From Paractinoplanes aksuensis (lineage in GTDB: Bacteria > Actinomycetota > Actinomycetes > Mycobacteriales > Micromonosporaceae), in NCBI RefSeq assembly GCF_024137025.1, contig NZ_JAMYJR010000013.1, positions 186,001 through 250,000 of the forward strand: 64,000 bases of DNA, given 5' to 3'. The notes under the pieces are model-generated. The model ran no database searches. It saw only the letters and a list, made by a program, of their open reading frames with translations, and had not been told where the DNA came from. How positions within the stretch are numbered: position 1 is the first letter of the stretch; each line of letters starts with the position of its first letter. A program made the translations under genes and the position numbers. This document shows positions 27,115 through 36,895 of the stretch, in pieces.

Positions 27115-30100
27115 ATGAAGTGGATCCTGGCCGCTGCCGGGGCTTTGCTCGTGCCGGTGGGACCGGTCGTCGCCGTGTCCCCGGCGTACGCCACCGTCAA
27201 ACCCGGCAACTTCACCTCGTCCTTCGAGACCACCGACCAGCAACCCGCGACGAGCACTGTGGAGCTCGACCGCGGCCGGCCGGTGCAGGGCAACCTGACC
27301 GGCAACTTCCGCGTCGCGCTCCCGGGCAGCCTGCTCGAGCGGGTCAGCGCGGTCACCGCCAGCGCCGAGAACGCGCCCGGCGAGACCGCGGTCAAGCTCA
27401 CCGACGGCGACAGCTCGACCAAATGGCTGGCCTTCGCCCGTACGGGCTCCGTCACCTACCAGCTGGCCCAGCCCTCGACCGTCGTGAAGTACTCGCTCAC
27501 CTCGGCCAACGACGCCCCCGGGCGCGACCCCCGGGACTTCACCGTCCAGGGCTCGGCCGACGGTTCGCAGTGGACCGACCTCGACACCCGCACCGGCCAG
27601 AGCTTCGCCGGCCGGTTCGCCACCAACACCTACACCTTCACCAACACCACCGCGTACGCGTTCTACCGGCTGAACGTCACGGCCAACTCGGGCGACACGA
27701 TCGTCCAGCTGGCCGACTGGGACATCAGCGACGGCACGGACACGCGGCCGCCGGCCACCCCGATGGTCAGCGTGGTCGGGGCCGGCCCCACCCGCGGGGC
27801 CAACATGCTGCCGGGCGCCGGCTTCACCGGAACGGCCTCGTTGCGGTACGCGGGCGGCGCCGAGGGCAACGGACGGGCGTACGGAACCAACAAGCTTTTC
27901 GACGTCAAGATCCCGGTCGGCCCCAAGACGCGGCTGAGCTACAAGATCTTCCCCGAACTGACCGGTGAGAACTTGCAGTACCCGTCGACCTACGCGGCGG
28001 TCGACCTGCACTTCACCGACGGCACCTATCTGAGCCGGCGCTCGCCGCTCGACCAGCACGGCTACCCGCTGACCGGTGCCGGGCAGGGCGCTTCGAAGGT
28101 GCTGCTGGCCGACGAGTGGAACGCGGTGCGGACCGAGCTGGGCGCGGTCGCCAACGGCAAGACGATCGACCGCATCCTGCTCGCCTACGACAACCCCGGG
28201 GCCACGGCGGCCACCCGCTTCCAGGGCTGGCTCGACGACCTGACCATCGTGGGCGCGGCCACGCCGATCGACGGCTCGCGGCTGACCAACTTCGTCGACA
28301 CCCGGCGCGGCACCAACTCGTCGGGCGGGTTCTCGCGCGGCAACAACCTGCCGATCACCGCGGTGCCCAACGGCTTCAACTTCCTGACCCCGGTCACCAA
28401 CGCCGGGTCGGATTCCTGGGAGTACGTCTACCAGCGCGACAACAACCCGGCCAACCTGCCGTTGCTGCAGGGCCTGGCGATCTCGCACCAGCCCAGCCCC
28501 TGGATGGGTGACCGCAACCGGATGTCGGTCATGCCGGTGCCGTCCGGCGGCACGCCCGGTCCGCTCGCCTTCAGTCACGACGACGAGATCGCGCGGCCCG
28601 ACCTCTACAGCGTCAAGCTGCAGAACGGCCTGACCGCCCAGATGTCACCGACCGACCACGGCGGCATCCTGCAGTTCGGCTTCCCCGGCCGGCCCACCGG
28701 CGCTGTGGCCTTCAGCAACGGCAACTTCAGGTTCGGTACGGACGGAAGTGTCACCGGCTGGGTCGACAACGGCAGTGGGTTGTCGGCCGGGCGTAGCCGC
28801 ATGTTCTACGCGGGCACGTTCGACCGGGCGCCGACCGGAACCTCGTCCACCGCGGCGACCTTCGACACTGCGGCGAACCCCCAGCTCACGTTGCGGTTCG
28901 CCACCTCGTTCCTCTCGGTCGACCAGGCCCGGCGCAACCTCGACCTCGAGGTGACCGGGAAGAGCTTCGACCAGATCCGGGCCGCGGCCACCGCCGCCTG
29001 GAAGGACCGGCTGGGCCGGGTCGAGGTGCGCGGCGCGAGCGAGACGCAGCTGGTCACGCTGTACTCGAACCTGTACCGCCTCAACCTCTACCCGAACTCG
29101 CAGTCGGAGAACACCGGCACGGCGGCGAAGCCCCGCTGGCAGTACGCGAGCCCGGTGTCCGCCGCGACCGGGGCCTCCACCCCGACGGCGACGGGCGCCA
29201 AGATCGTCGACGGTCAGATCTATGTGAACAACGGCTTCTGGGACACGTATCGCACGGTGTGGCCGGCCTACTCGCTGCTCTACCCGGACATCGCGGCCAA
29301 GATCGCCGACGGGTTCGTGCAGCAGTACCGCGACGGGGGCTGGATCGCCCGCTGGTCGTCGCCGGGTTACGCCGACCTGATGACGGGCACGAGCGCGAAT
29401 GTCGCGCTCGCCTCGGCGTACCTCAACGGTGTGAAGTTGCCCGACGCCCAGGGTGCGTACGACGCGTCGGTGAAGGACGCAACGGTCGCCTCCGGGCGCA
29501 GCGCCGTCGGTCGCAAGGGCCTCGAGACGTCGCTGTTCCTCGGCTACACGCCGACCAGCACCGGCGAGTCGGTGTCGTGGGCGCTCGAGGGGTTCATCAA
29601 CGACTACGGCATCGGCAACATGGCGGCCGAGCTGGCCCGCGACCCGTCGACGCCGAAGGCCGAGCGGGAGCAGCTCAAGGACGAGTCGCAGTACTTCCTG
29701 CAGCGGGCCCGCAACTACGTCAACCTGTTCGACCCGAAGACCAAGTTCTTCCAGGGCCGGAACGCGGCCGGGACGTTCCTCGACGGTGACCCGCTCGACT
29801 GGGGTGGCGTCTACACCGAGACCAACGGGTGGAACTTCGCCTTCACCGCCCAGCAGGACGGTCAGGGCCTGGCCAACCTGTACGGCGGCCGGGCCGCGCT
29901 GAAGAAGAAGCTCGACGAGTTCTTCGCCACGCCCGAGAAGGCGGACCGGCCCGGCGGCTACGGCGGCGTCATCCACGAGATGCTGGAGGCCCGGGCCGTG
30001 CGGCTGGGTCAGCTCGGCATGAGCAACCAGCCCTCGCACCACATCCCGTACATGTACAACTACGTGGGTGCGCCGTCCAAGACGCAGGCCATCGTGCGCG

Positions 30101-32391
30101 AGATCCTGCAGCGGCTCTACGTGGGCAGCGAGATCGGGCAGGGCTACCTGGGCGACGAGGACAACGGCGAGATGTCGGCCTGGAACATCCTGAGCTCGCT
30201 CGGGCTGTACCCGCTGCAGGTCGGCTCGGACCAGTGGGCCGTCGGCTCGCCGCAGTTCACCCAGATGACGGTGCACCGCAAGAACGGCGACATCGTGGTC
30301 AAGGCACCTGACAACAGCACCAAGAACGTGTACGTGCAGGGCCTGAAAGTGAACGGCCGCGCGCACTCCTCGCTGTCGGTGGATTCGTCCGCGCTGGTTC
30401 GCGGCGGCACGCTCGAGTTCAAGATGGGCCCGTCGCCGTCGTCGTGGGGCACCCCGCCGTCCTCCTTGACGACGGGCTCCTCCGCGCCGAAGCCGTTGCA
30501 GGACATCACCGGGCCGGGACTGGGCACCGCGTCGGCCGACAAGTTGTTCGACGACTCGTCGTCCACGCAGGTGACGTTCGCCGACGGCACCCCGGCCATC
30601 ACCTGGGCCAACCGGGGCGGCAAGCAGGCGCCGACCTGGTACACGCTCACCTCGGGGGCGGCCGCGGGCGACCCGGCCGACTGGAAGCTGCAGGGTTCCC
30701 GCGACGGGATCACCTGGAGCACGCTCGACTCCCGCCGGGGCGAGGTGTTCACCTGGCGTAACCAGACCCGGCCGTTCAAGATCGACCGGCCCGGCCGGTT
30801 CACCCGGTTCCGCGTGGTCGTCAGCAAGACTGCCGGTTCGACGCAGGCCAATCTGGCCGAGGTCGAGCTGCTGGCCGGCGGGGACGTCCAGCTCGGGGGA
30901 GGCGCGGTCACGGTGACCGGTGCTGATCTTCCGGCGCTTTCCGGCGTTGCTCTTGCGGCGCCGTTGGCGACTGTCACCGGGGGCGCGGCTGCCTCGTACC
31001 AGGCGACCATCGACTGGGGCGACGGCACGCCGGTCACCACGGGCACGACGGCGCTGGGGTCGCGGGCGGTCTACAACGTGAGCGGCTCGCACACGTACGC
31101 CCAGCCCGGCCACTACCAGGCGGCGGTGACCGTCACCGACGGGACCAGCCAGGACTCGGCCACGGTCGGGATCGACGTGGCCTACGCGCCGGCCGGCGGC
31201 CTGCTCGCCTCGTTCGACAACACGTGCATCGGCGACGACGGGGTGCGCGCGGCCGACTGCGATGCCAAGTCGTGGGCGTACTCGCGACAGGCGCTGGCCA
31301 CGGCCGGTGTCACGCCTGGTCAGCCGGTGGACGTGCCGGGCACGGCGCTGAAGTTCACGCTGCCGGTGGTCCCGGCCGGACAGCCCGACAACGCGACCGG
31401 CAGCGGACAGACGATCAAGCTCGATCTGCCCTCGGATGTTCGGACCATCTCGTTCATCGGGGCCGGCACGCAGGGCAACCAGAGCACGAACGGCACGGCC
31501 CGGTTCAGCGACGGCAGCACGGCCACGATCCCGATCCAGCTGAGCGACTGGACGCTCGGAGGCAACCCCAACGGCACCCCGTCGTACGGGAACGTGGTGG
31601 TCGCCCGGACGCCGTACCGCCTGCTCGGCACCAACCGGGACAGCGCGCAGCCGTTCCTGTTCGCCACCGCGCCGTACGAAATTCCGGCGGGCAAGACGCT
31701 GACCGCGGTGACCCTGCCGGCCCAGAGCGGCGACCCCGCCTCGGCCGGGCGGATCCACGTGTTCGCGGTGGCCGACGACGGCACGCCCCGGCCGCCGCTG
31801 GAACTGACGGCCGGTGCCGACCGGACGGCCACGGCGGGACAGGAGGCCACGGTCGCGCTCGGATCCTCGGCGGCCGGGGTGAACGCCCGCGTGCAGTGGG
31901 GCGACGGCACGGTTCCGCAGGACGCGACGGTCGACGCGGCCGGGGTGATCAGCGGGAAGCACACGTACGCGCAGCCGGGCACCTACAAGGTGCACGTCAC
32001 GGCATGGGATGCGGTTTCCAGCCGTACGGCGACGTCGACCGTGACGGTCGGGCCGGCCACCGCGTCGACGGCCGTGACGACCACCGTCCCGTCGGTGGAG
32101 CGCCCCGCTCCGCCGGCGTTCCACCCCCAGGTGAGCCTCTCGGTCACTTCGGGTCCCCGCGGCACGGCCATCACGGTCGACGGCACGGGCTTCGCCCCGA
32201 ACGAGACGGTCAGCGGCGTCCTGGCCGGCCAGGAGGTGCCCGCCCTGCAGGCCAACGCCGACGGCATCATCACCGACGCCGTCGTCAGCGTGCCCGGCGC
32301 GGCCGCCGCGGGAACGGTCGCCATCACCCTGACCGGCGCTGACTCGGCCACAAAGGTCGAGCTGCCGTTCACCGTCACCGAGCACAACTGA
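27115..32391 (+). CDS. Secreted multidomain GH92 alpha-mannosidase
   Basis: The 1758-residue exoenzyme has a signal peptide (1-26) and a discoidin-like module (about 75-206; AENAPGETAVKLTDGDSSTK). A beta-domain leads into the GH92 domain with FVDTRRGTNSSGGFSRGN, VNNGFWDTYRTVWP (near 703), ETNGWNFAF (near 901), GYGGVIHEMLEARA and GYLGDEDNGEMSAWN (near 1008-1022). The acidic residues of that last motif correspond to the catalytic base region of GH92. After the catalytic part come a second discoidin-like domain, two PKD-like domains (SHTYAQPGHYQAAVTVTDG; KHTYAQPGTYKVHVTAWD) and a TIG-like end. GH92 enzymes are calcium-dependent exo-alpha-mannosidases. GGAG lies close to the ATG. Confidence 0.93.
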   Translation: MKWILAAAGALLVPVGPVVAVSPAYATVKPGNFTSSFETTDQQPATSTVELDRGRPVQGNLTGNFRVALPGSLLERVSAVTASAENAPGETAVKLTDGDSSTKWLAFARTGSVTYQLAQPSTVVKYSLTSANDAPGRDPRDFTVQGSADGSQWTDLDTRTGQSFAGRFATNTYTFTNTTAYAFYRLNVTANSGDTIVQLADWDISDGTDTRPPATPMVSVVGAGPTRGANMLPGAGFTGTASLRYAGGAEGNGRAYGTNKLFDVKIPVGPKTRLSYKIFPELTGENLQYPSTYAAVDLHFTDGTYLSRRSPLDQHGYPLTGAGQGASKVLLADEWNAVRTELGAVANGKTIDRILLAYDNPGATAATRFQGWLDDLTIVGAATPIDGSRLTNFVDTRRGTNSSGGFSRGNNLPITAVPNGFNFLTPVTNAGSDSWEYVYQRDNNPANLPLLQGLAISHQPSPWMGDRNRMSVMPVPSGGTPGPLAFSHDDEIARPDLYSVKLQNGLTAQMSPTDHGGILQFGFPGRPTGAVAFSNGNFRFGTDGSVTGWVDNGSGLSAGRSRMFYAGTFDRAPTGTSSTAATFDTAANPQLTLRFATSFLSVDQARRNLDLEVTGKSFDQIRAAATAAWKDRLGRVEVRGASETQLVTLYSNLYRLNLYPNSQSENTGTAAKPRWQYASPVSAATGASTPTATGAKIVDGQIYVNNGFWDTYRTVWPAYSLLYPDIAAKIADGFVQQYRDGGWIARWSSPGYADLMTGTSANVALASAYLNGVKLPDAQGAYDASVKDATVASGRSAVGRKGLETSLFLGYTPTSTGESVSWALEGFINDYGIGNMAAELARDPSTPKAEREQLKDESQYFLQRARNYVNLFDPKTKFFQGRNAAGTFLDGDPLDWGGVYTETNGWNFAFTAQQDGQGLANLYGGRAALKKKLDEFFATPEKADRPGGYGGVIHEMLEARAVRLGQLGMSNQPSHHIPYMYNYVGAPSKTQAIVREILQRLYVGSEIGQGYLGDEDNGEMSAWNILSSLGLYPLQVGSDQWAVGSPQFTQMTVHRKNGDIVVKAPDNSTKNVYVQGLKVNGRAHSSLSVDSSALVRGGTLEFKMGPSPSSWGTPPSSLTTGSSAPKPLQDITGPGLGTASADKLFDDSSSTQVTFADGTPAITWANRGGKQAPTWYTLTSGAAAGDPADWKLQGSRDGITWSTLDSRRGEVFTWRNQTRPFKIDRPGRFTRFRVVVSKTAGSTQANLAEVELLAGGDVQLGGGAVTVTGADLPALSGVALAAPLATVTGGAAASYQATIDWGDGTPVTTGTTALGSRAVYNVSGSHTYAQPGHYQAAVTVTDGTSQDSATVGIDVAYAPAGGLLASFDNTCIGDDGVRAADCDAKSWAYSRQALATAGVTPGQPVDVPGTALKFTLPVVPAGQPDNATGSGQTIKLDLPSDVRTISFIGAGTQGNQSTNGTARFSDGSTATIPIQLSDWTLGGNPNGTPSYGNVVVARTPYRLLGTNRDSAQPFLFATAPYEIPAGKTLTAVTLPAQSGDPASAGRIHVFAVADDGTPRPPLELTAGADRTATAGQEATVALGSSAAGVNARVQWGDGTVPQDATVDAAGVISGKHTYAQPGTYKVHVTAWDAVSSRTATSTVTVGPATASTAVTTTVPSVERPAPPAFHPQVSLSVTSGPRGTAITVDGTGFAPNETVSGVLAGQEVPALQANADGIITDAVVSVPGAAAAGTVAITLTGADSATKVELPFTVTEHN

Positions 32392-32397
32392 GAAAAC

Positions 32398-32427
32398 GCC
32401 CCCGTCGGCCCGCCAGCCGGCGGGGGC
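32398..32427 (+). terminator. Hairpin after the GH92 gene
   Basis: A 12-bp stem (GCCCCCGTCGGC with GCCGGCGGGGGC, one G-U) has a six-base loop and starts seven bases after the stop. Confidence 0.78.
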
Positions 32428-32467
32428 CCTCAGCGCAACGGGCGCCAACGCGTTACTCACCCCCCAC

Positions 32468-32575
32468 ACCGGCCGTCCCGGCCTTCTCACAGCCGGGGCG
32501 GCCGGTGCTCATTTCATCCGCCGCACCGACCTCTGCCTGCTCGTGGCCGGGATGGCCGGTGCTCATCGGCGGGAG
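32468..32575. repeat. Second hairpin and a direct repeat of GGCCGGTGCTCAT
   Basis: ACCGGCCGTCCCGGC pairs with GCCGGGGCGGCCGGT (15 bp, 32468-32506). The right arm plus GCTCAT is repeated near 32543-32566 as GGCCGGGATGGCCGGTGCTCAT. It may be a back-up terminator or a short mobile-hairpin relic. Confidence 0.45.
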
Positions 32576-32601
32576 TGGCTGATGTCGGCGAGAATTCCGG
32601 T

Positions 32602-32883
32602 ATGAAGAAGCGCAGCCGTCTGTCCCTGCCGCTCGCCGTCGCTGTCCTGGCCGGTCTGCTCAGCGCCGGATGCACGATCCGGGACGCGATCTGCCGGTCG
32701 GAGGAGTACCCGGTCGCGGCGGTCGACAGCACCACCGGGCGGGCCTGCGTGGCCGACGGCGAGGAGCCGCCGACCGGGTTCGTGCGCTTCCCCGAGGGCA
32801 AGGAACCGAAGCACGTCGACGACGAGTGGGACGTCTACTGGCGCAACCACAAACTCGACGAGCGCGGCGTCGAAATGGCCTGA
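32602..32883 (+). CDS. Small lipoprotein, SCO0607-like
   Basis: The 93-residue protein has a lipoprotein signal peptide ending LLSAGC (Cys24) and a short mature domain containing ICRSEEYPVAAV, GRACVADGEEPPTGFVRFPE and DDEWDVYW. This pattern matches a small actinobacterial lipoprotein family of unknown function (SCO0607 type), with paired cysteines that may form a disulfide. The frame is open a little upstream, but the ATG at 32602 gives the proper signal peptide. Confidence 0.8.
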   Translation: MKKRSRLSLPLAVAVLAGLLSAGCTIRDAICRSEEYPVAAVDSTTGRACVADGEEPPTGFVRFPEGKEPKHVDDEWDVYWRNHKLDERGVEMA

Positions 32884-32940
32884 GCCATGTCCCCCGTTCG
32901 GGGATAGCGCGGCGCAGCCCCGCGGGCCAAGGTGACAAGC

Positions 32941-33528
32941 ATGGGGCGACCCGACGTCTTCATCAGCTACGCCGGCGCCGACCGGCCGTGGGCCGAGTGG
33001 GCGGCGCAGGAACTGGTCCGGACCGGCTTTGTGGTCGAGATCGCGGCCTGGGACTGGGCCGCGGGCGACAACTTCGTCCTGCGGATGAGCGACGCCGTGG
33101 CCGGGGCCGAGCGGATCCTGATGCTGTGCAACGCGTTGTTCGGGCTGGGGGACTTCGCGGCGGCCCGGGAGATCTGCGAGGACGTCCTGGCCCGCCGGCG
33201 CCGTGTTCTCGGTGAGGACCATCCGGACTGCTTGACTTCGGCCAACAACCTGCTGAACGTGCTCTTCATGCTGGGCGAGCGCGAACAGGGACGAACGGTC
33301 GGCGAGCAGACGCTGGACCACCACCGGCGGATCCTCGGCGATGACCACCCGGACACCCTGACCACGGAGGCGAATCTGGCCGAGGGACTGTCGATGTCGG
33401 GCGAGAACGATCGGGCGCGTGCCCTGGCCGAAGACGCACTGGAGCGGCGACGGCGGGTACTCGGTCCGGATCACCCCGACACGGTCGCCACGGCGGAGTT
33501 GCTCGCCGCGATTCGGCAACAGCCCTGA
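32941..33528 (+). CDS. Truncated TIR - tetratricopeptide protein (internal deletion derivative)
   Basis: The 195-residue protein starts with the first half of a TIR domain (DVFISYAGADRPWAEWAAQE, then VVEIAAWDWAAGDNF) and at about residue 62 runs directly into tetratricopeptide repeats (FAAAREICEDVLARRRRVLG, then two further units with LGDDHPDTL and LGPDHPDTV). Actinobacterial proteins with these ends (FxsT type, FxSxx-COOH system) usually have a large NB-ARC ATPase between them. That middle is missing here and the frame is kept. AAGG lies 8 bases before the ATG; GTG 32932 is an alternative. Probably non-functional or a decoy adaptor. Confidence 0.65.
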   Translation: MGRPDVFISYAGADRPWAEWAAQELVRTGFVVEIAAWDWAAGDNFVLRMSDAVAGAERILMLCNALFGLGDFAAAREICEDVLARRRRVLGEDHPDCLTSANNLLNVLFMLGEREQGRTVGEQTLDHHRRILGDDHPDTLTTEANLAEGLSMSGENDRARALAEDALERRRRVLGPDHPDTVATAELLAAIRQQP

Positions 33529-33672
33529 GGAACAACTACGCCGCTCGGCGAAGCCGTGAACGGCCGTCCAGGTCCGGCCCGGATGCCCATCACCTCGGAT
33601 GTCTCCGCCGGTCAATCACTCCGGGACCCGATCGGCGGGCATCGGCGCACGAGGATGGATCCCATGTTTCTG

Positions 33673-33716
33673 CCTATAGGGGACTGTGGATTAATCTGTG
33701 GATCACCTATCGGGGA
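33673..33716 (+). promoter_or_regulatory. Repeated elements upstream of the amino-acid ABC operon
   Basis: CCTATAGGGGA at 33673 and CCTATCGGGGA at 33706 flank a tandem CTGTGGATTAAT / CTGTGGATCACC pair. The region is AT-richer than its surroundings and ends eight bases before the ATG, so the second copy also supplies the ribosome site (GGGGAGAG). A regulator site or leader structure is likely; no family is recognised. Confidence 0.4.
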
Positions 33717-33723
33717 GAGATGC

Positions 33724-34530
33724 ATGAGACTCATGAAGCTGGCCGTCGCGACCACCGTCGTCATCGCCGCTGTCGCGGGTTGCGCCAAGGAGGACACCGG
33801 TGGCACCACCGAGAGCGGCGTCGCGCTGATCAAAGCGGGCACCCTGACCACCTGCACCCACCTGCCCTACGCGCCCTTCCAGTCCAAGGACGACAGCGGC
33901 AAGGTCGTCGGCTTCGACGTCGCGCTCATCGACCTCGTCGCCACCAAGCTCCAGGTCACCCAGGCCATCGTGGACACGCCGTTCGAGGGCATCAAGTCGG
34001 GCGCCGACCTCAACTCCGGCAAGTGCGATGTGGCCGCGGCCGGGATGACCATCACCGACGAGCGCAAGAAGGTCCTCGACTTCTCCGACCCGTACTTCGA
34101 CGCCACCCAGGCCTTGGCCACGCCGACCGGCAAAGAGGTCAAGACGCTCGAGGAGCTCGTCGGCCGGCGGCTCGGCGTGCAGGGCGGCACCACCGGCGAG
34201 GACTACATCAAGACCCAGGTGAAAGAGAAGAACCTGAAGATCGAGGTCGTCTCGTACAAGGATCTGGCCGCCCTGCAGCAGGCGCTGGCCACCAACCAGG
34301 TCGTCGCCGCCGTCAACGACCTGCCCGTGTGGAACGAGTACATCAAGGCGAACCCGGGCAAGGTCGCCGTCGCGGCCGGCTTCGACACCGGCGAGCAGTA
34401 CGGGTTCGCCGTCAAGAAGGGCAACGCGGCGCTGCTGAAAGAGGTCAACGCGGCCATCGCCGCGGCGAAGAGCGACGGAACGTACGACAAGATCTACGCG
34501 GAATGGATCGGCGAGAAGCCGGCGGCATGA
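33724..34530 (+). CDS. Amino-acid ABC transporter substrate-binding lipoprotein
   Basis: The 268-residue protein has a lipoprotein signal ([20 protein letters not shown]) and a type 2 periplasmic-binding fold of the SBP_bac_3 family ([74 protein letters not shown]). These proteins bind polar or basic amino acids. It is the first gene of a three-gene operon and overlaps the permease by four bases. Confidence 0.93.
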   Translation: MRLMKLAVATTVVIAAVAGCAKEDTGGTTESGVALIKAGTLTTCTHLPYAPFQSKDDSGKVVGFDVALIDLVATKLQVTQAIVDTPFEGIKSGADLNSGKCDVAAAGMTITDERKKVLDFSDPYFDATQALATPTGKEVKTLEELVGRRLGVQGGTTGEDYIKTQVKEKNLKIEVVSYKDLAALQQALATNQVVAAVNDLPVWNEYIKANPGKVAVAAGFDTGEQYGFAVKKGNAALLKEVNAAIAAAKSDGTYDKIYAEWIGEKPAA

Positions 34531-35321
34531 CACTGACACCTCGCCGGCGGCGCCGGATCATCCGCGTCGCCGGCTACGTCGTCTTCGCGCTGGCGATCGT
34601 CGGGTTCATCGCCGCCGCGGACTGGGGCCGGCTGTCCGACGCGTTCTTCCGGTCGGACGTCGCGGGCAGCATGTTCCCCGAGGCGATCACCGTCGCGCTG
34701 CGCAACACCATCCTGTACACGCTGCTGGCGTTCGTTTTCGGGCTGACGCTCGGGCTGGTGCTCGCGTTGATGCGGCTGTCGTCGATCCTGCCCTACCGGT
34801 GGTTCGCCACGGCGTACATCGAATTGTTCCGGGGTCTGCCCTCGCTGCTCGTGCTGTTCATGGTCGGCTACGGCGTCCCCCTCGCCTTCCCCGACCGCGA
34901 GATCCCGGGCGGCGTGTACGGCTCGGTCACCGTCGGCCTCGGGCTGACCGCGGCCGCGTACATGGCCGAGACGATCCGCGCCGGCATCCAGGCCGTCCCC
35001 AAGGGCCAATTAGAAGCGGCCCGTACGCTCGGCATGTCCCACCCCCGGGCCATGATCTCGATCGTCCTGCCGCAGGCGTTCCGCATCGTCATCCCGCCCC
35101 TGACCAACGAGATCATCCTGCTCACCAAGGACACCTCCCTGGTGTACGTGCTGGGGGTGACCTCGACGACGATCGAGCTCACCAAGTTCGCCGGGGACAC
35201 GCTCAACACCAAGGTCAACCCGACCCCGCTCGTGGTGGCCGGACTGCTCTACCTGGTGATCACCCTGCCCCTGTCACAACTGGTGCGCGGGCTGGAGCGC
35301 CGGGCCGCGAGGGAGAGGTGA
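34527..35321 (+). CDS. Amino-acid ABC transporter permease (HisM/GlnP type)
   Basis: The 264-residue protein has five to six membrane segments and the HisMQ features [35 protein letters not shown] and the EAA loop [18 protein letters not shown] with [15 protein letters not shown]. It uses one permease type, so the pore is probably a homodimer. It is coupled to both neighbours by overlap or a few bases. Confidence 0.93.
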   Translation: MTLTPRRRRRIIRVAGYVVFALAIVGFIAAADWGRLSDAFFRSDVAGSMFPEAITVALRNTILYTLLAFVFGLTLGLVLALMRLSSILPYRWFATAYIELFRGLPSLLVLFMVGYGVPLAFPDREIPGGVYGSVTVGLGLTAAAYMAETIRAGIQAVPKGQLEAARTLGMSHPRAMISIVLPQAFRIVIPPLTNEIILLTKDTSLVYVLGVTSTTIELTKFAGDTLNTKVNPTPLVVAGLLYLVITLPLSQLVRGLERRAARER

Positions 35322-35326
35322 CCGGC

Positions 35327-36103
<777 letters not shown>

Positions 36104-36237
36104 GCAGCCGCACCGGGTCGCCGCAATGGCGGCCCGGCGCCGGTCGCAGTACTGCACTCGGTCTGCCCCTCGGCCAAGGTCACCGTCTCGTCGAGCGCGG
36201 CCTACTGCCCTGATCAGCTCCACGATCGCCACATGGC

Positions 36238-36268
36238 TTGACCTTGACACAGTGACAAGGTCTTCACT
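36238..36268 (+). promoter_or_regulatory. MerR-type promoter with 19-bp spacer and dyad operator
   Basis: TTGACC (36238-36243) and TTCACT (36263-36268) are 19 bases apart, the overlong spacer typical of MerR-activated promoters. The spacer holds the dyad GACCTTG-ACACAGTGA-CAAGGTC (36240-36262), with inner CAC/GTG symmetry. The ATG of the next gene lies only 7 bases past the -10, so transcription would start at or next to the start codon (leaderless). The operon itself encodes a MerR protein. Confidence 0.65.
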
Positions 36269-36274
36269 GGGGTC

Positions 36275-36895
36275 ATGGCACTCGACGCGACCGAATCCTC
36301 GACACGACTTCAAGCGGCGCTGGCGGCCGGCTCGCGGGCCGATCCCGGGATGCTCGAGGCGCTGGTCGAGCGGTGTGCGGTCGAGCCCGACTTCTTCGTG
36401 CGGGACATGCTCACCTGGGCGCTGACCCGGCTGCCGGCCGCGCTCACGGTGCCCCGGCTCGTGGCCGAACTGCGATCGCCGATCGCGCAGGCGCGCAGCC
36501 AGGCGTTGCATACGCTGTCGAAGATCGGGGACGAGAGGGCGTGGCCGGCGATCACGCGGTCGCTGCTGCGGGAAGCTGACGACGAGGTCGCGCGGGCGGC
36601 CTGGCGTACGGCGGTGGTGCTGGCCCCGGACGGTGACAAGGAGGGGCTGGCGGTGGAACTGGCTACGCAACTGGGTCGCGGTGACCGGACCGTTCAGCTG
36701 AGCCTGAGCCGCGCGCTGGTCGCTCTCGGGGATGTGGTCGAACCAGCGCTGCGGGACGCGACGGGCAGTGCCGACCCGGCGGTGGCGGCCCATGCCCGGG
36801 CCACCGAGACCCTGCTGCGCGACCCGGAGGCGGGGTTCGACTTCGCCGTGGCCGAGGCCACCCGGGTGGTGGCGCTGGGGCCGGACAAGTGCTGA
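36275..36895 (+). CDS. HEAT-repeat protein
   Basis: The 206-residue all-helical protein has HEAT-like pairs, for example FVRDMLTWALTRLPAALTVP, ARSQALHTLSKIGDERAWPA and VARAAWRTAVVLAP. Such proteins act as protein-binding scaffolds. The next gene starts inside this one (seven-base overlap) and encodes a MerR regulator whose C-terminus is also HEAT-like. The pair is a conserved-looking two-gene unit under a MerR-type promoter. The N-terminus MALDATESSTRLQ has no signal peptide. Confidence 0.82.
   Translation: MALDATESSTRLQAALAAGSRADPGMLEALVERCAVEPDFFVRDMLTWALTRLPAALTVPRLVAELRSPIAQARSQALHTLSKIGDERAWPAITRSLLREADDEVARAAWRTAVVLAPDGDKEGLAVELATQLGRGDRTVQLSLSRALVALGDVVEPALRDATGSADPAVAAHARATETLLRDPEAGFDFAVAEATRVVALGPDKC

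Noticed and set aside
28645..32490. 1281-residue open frame antisense to the GH92 gene
   Set aside because: Composition is rich in Arg, Gly and Val without domains; it is the complement of a high-GC coding frame. The sense frame has clear GH92 motifs.
32468..32575. Insertion-sequence ends
   Set aside because: The repeated GGCCGGTGCTCAT is direct, not terminally inverted, and no transposase frame lies between the copies.
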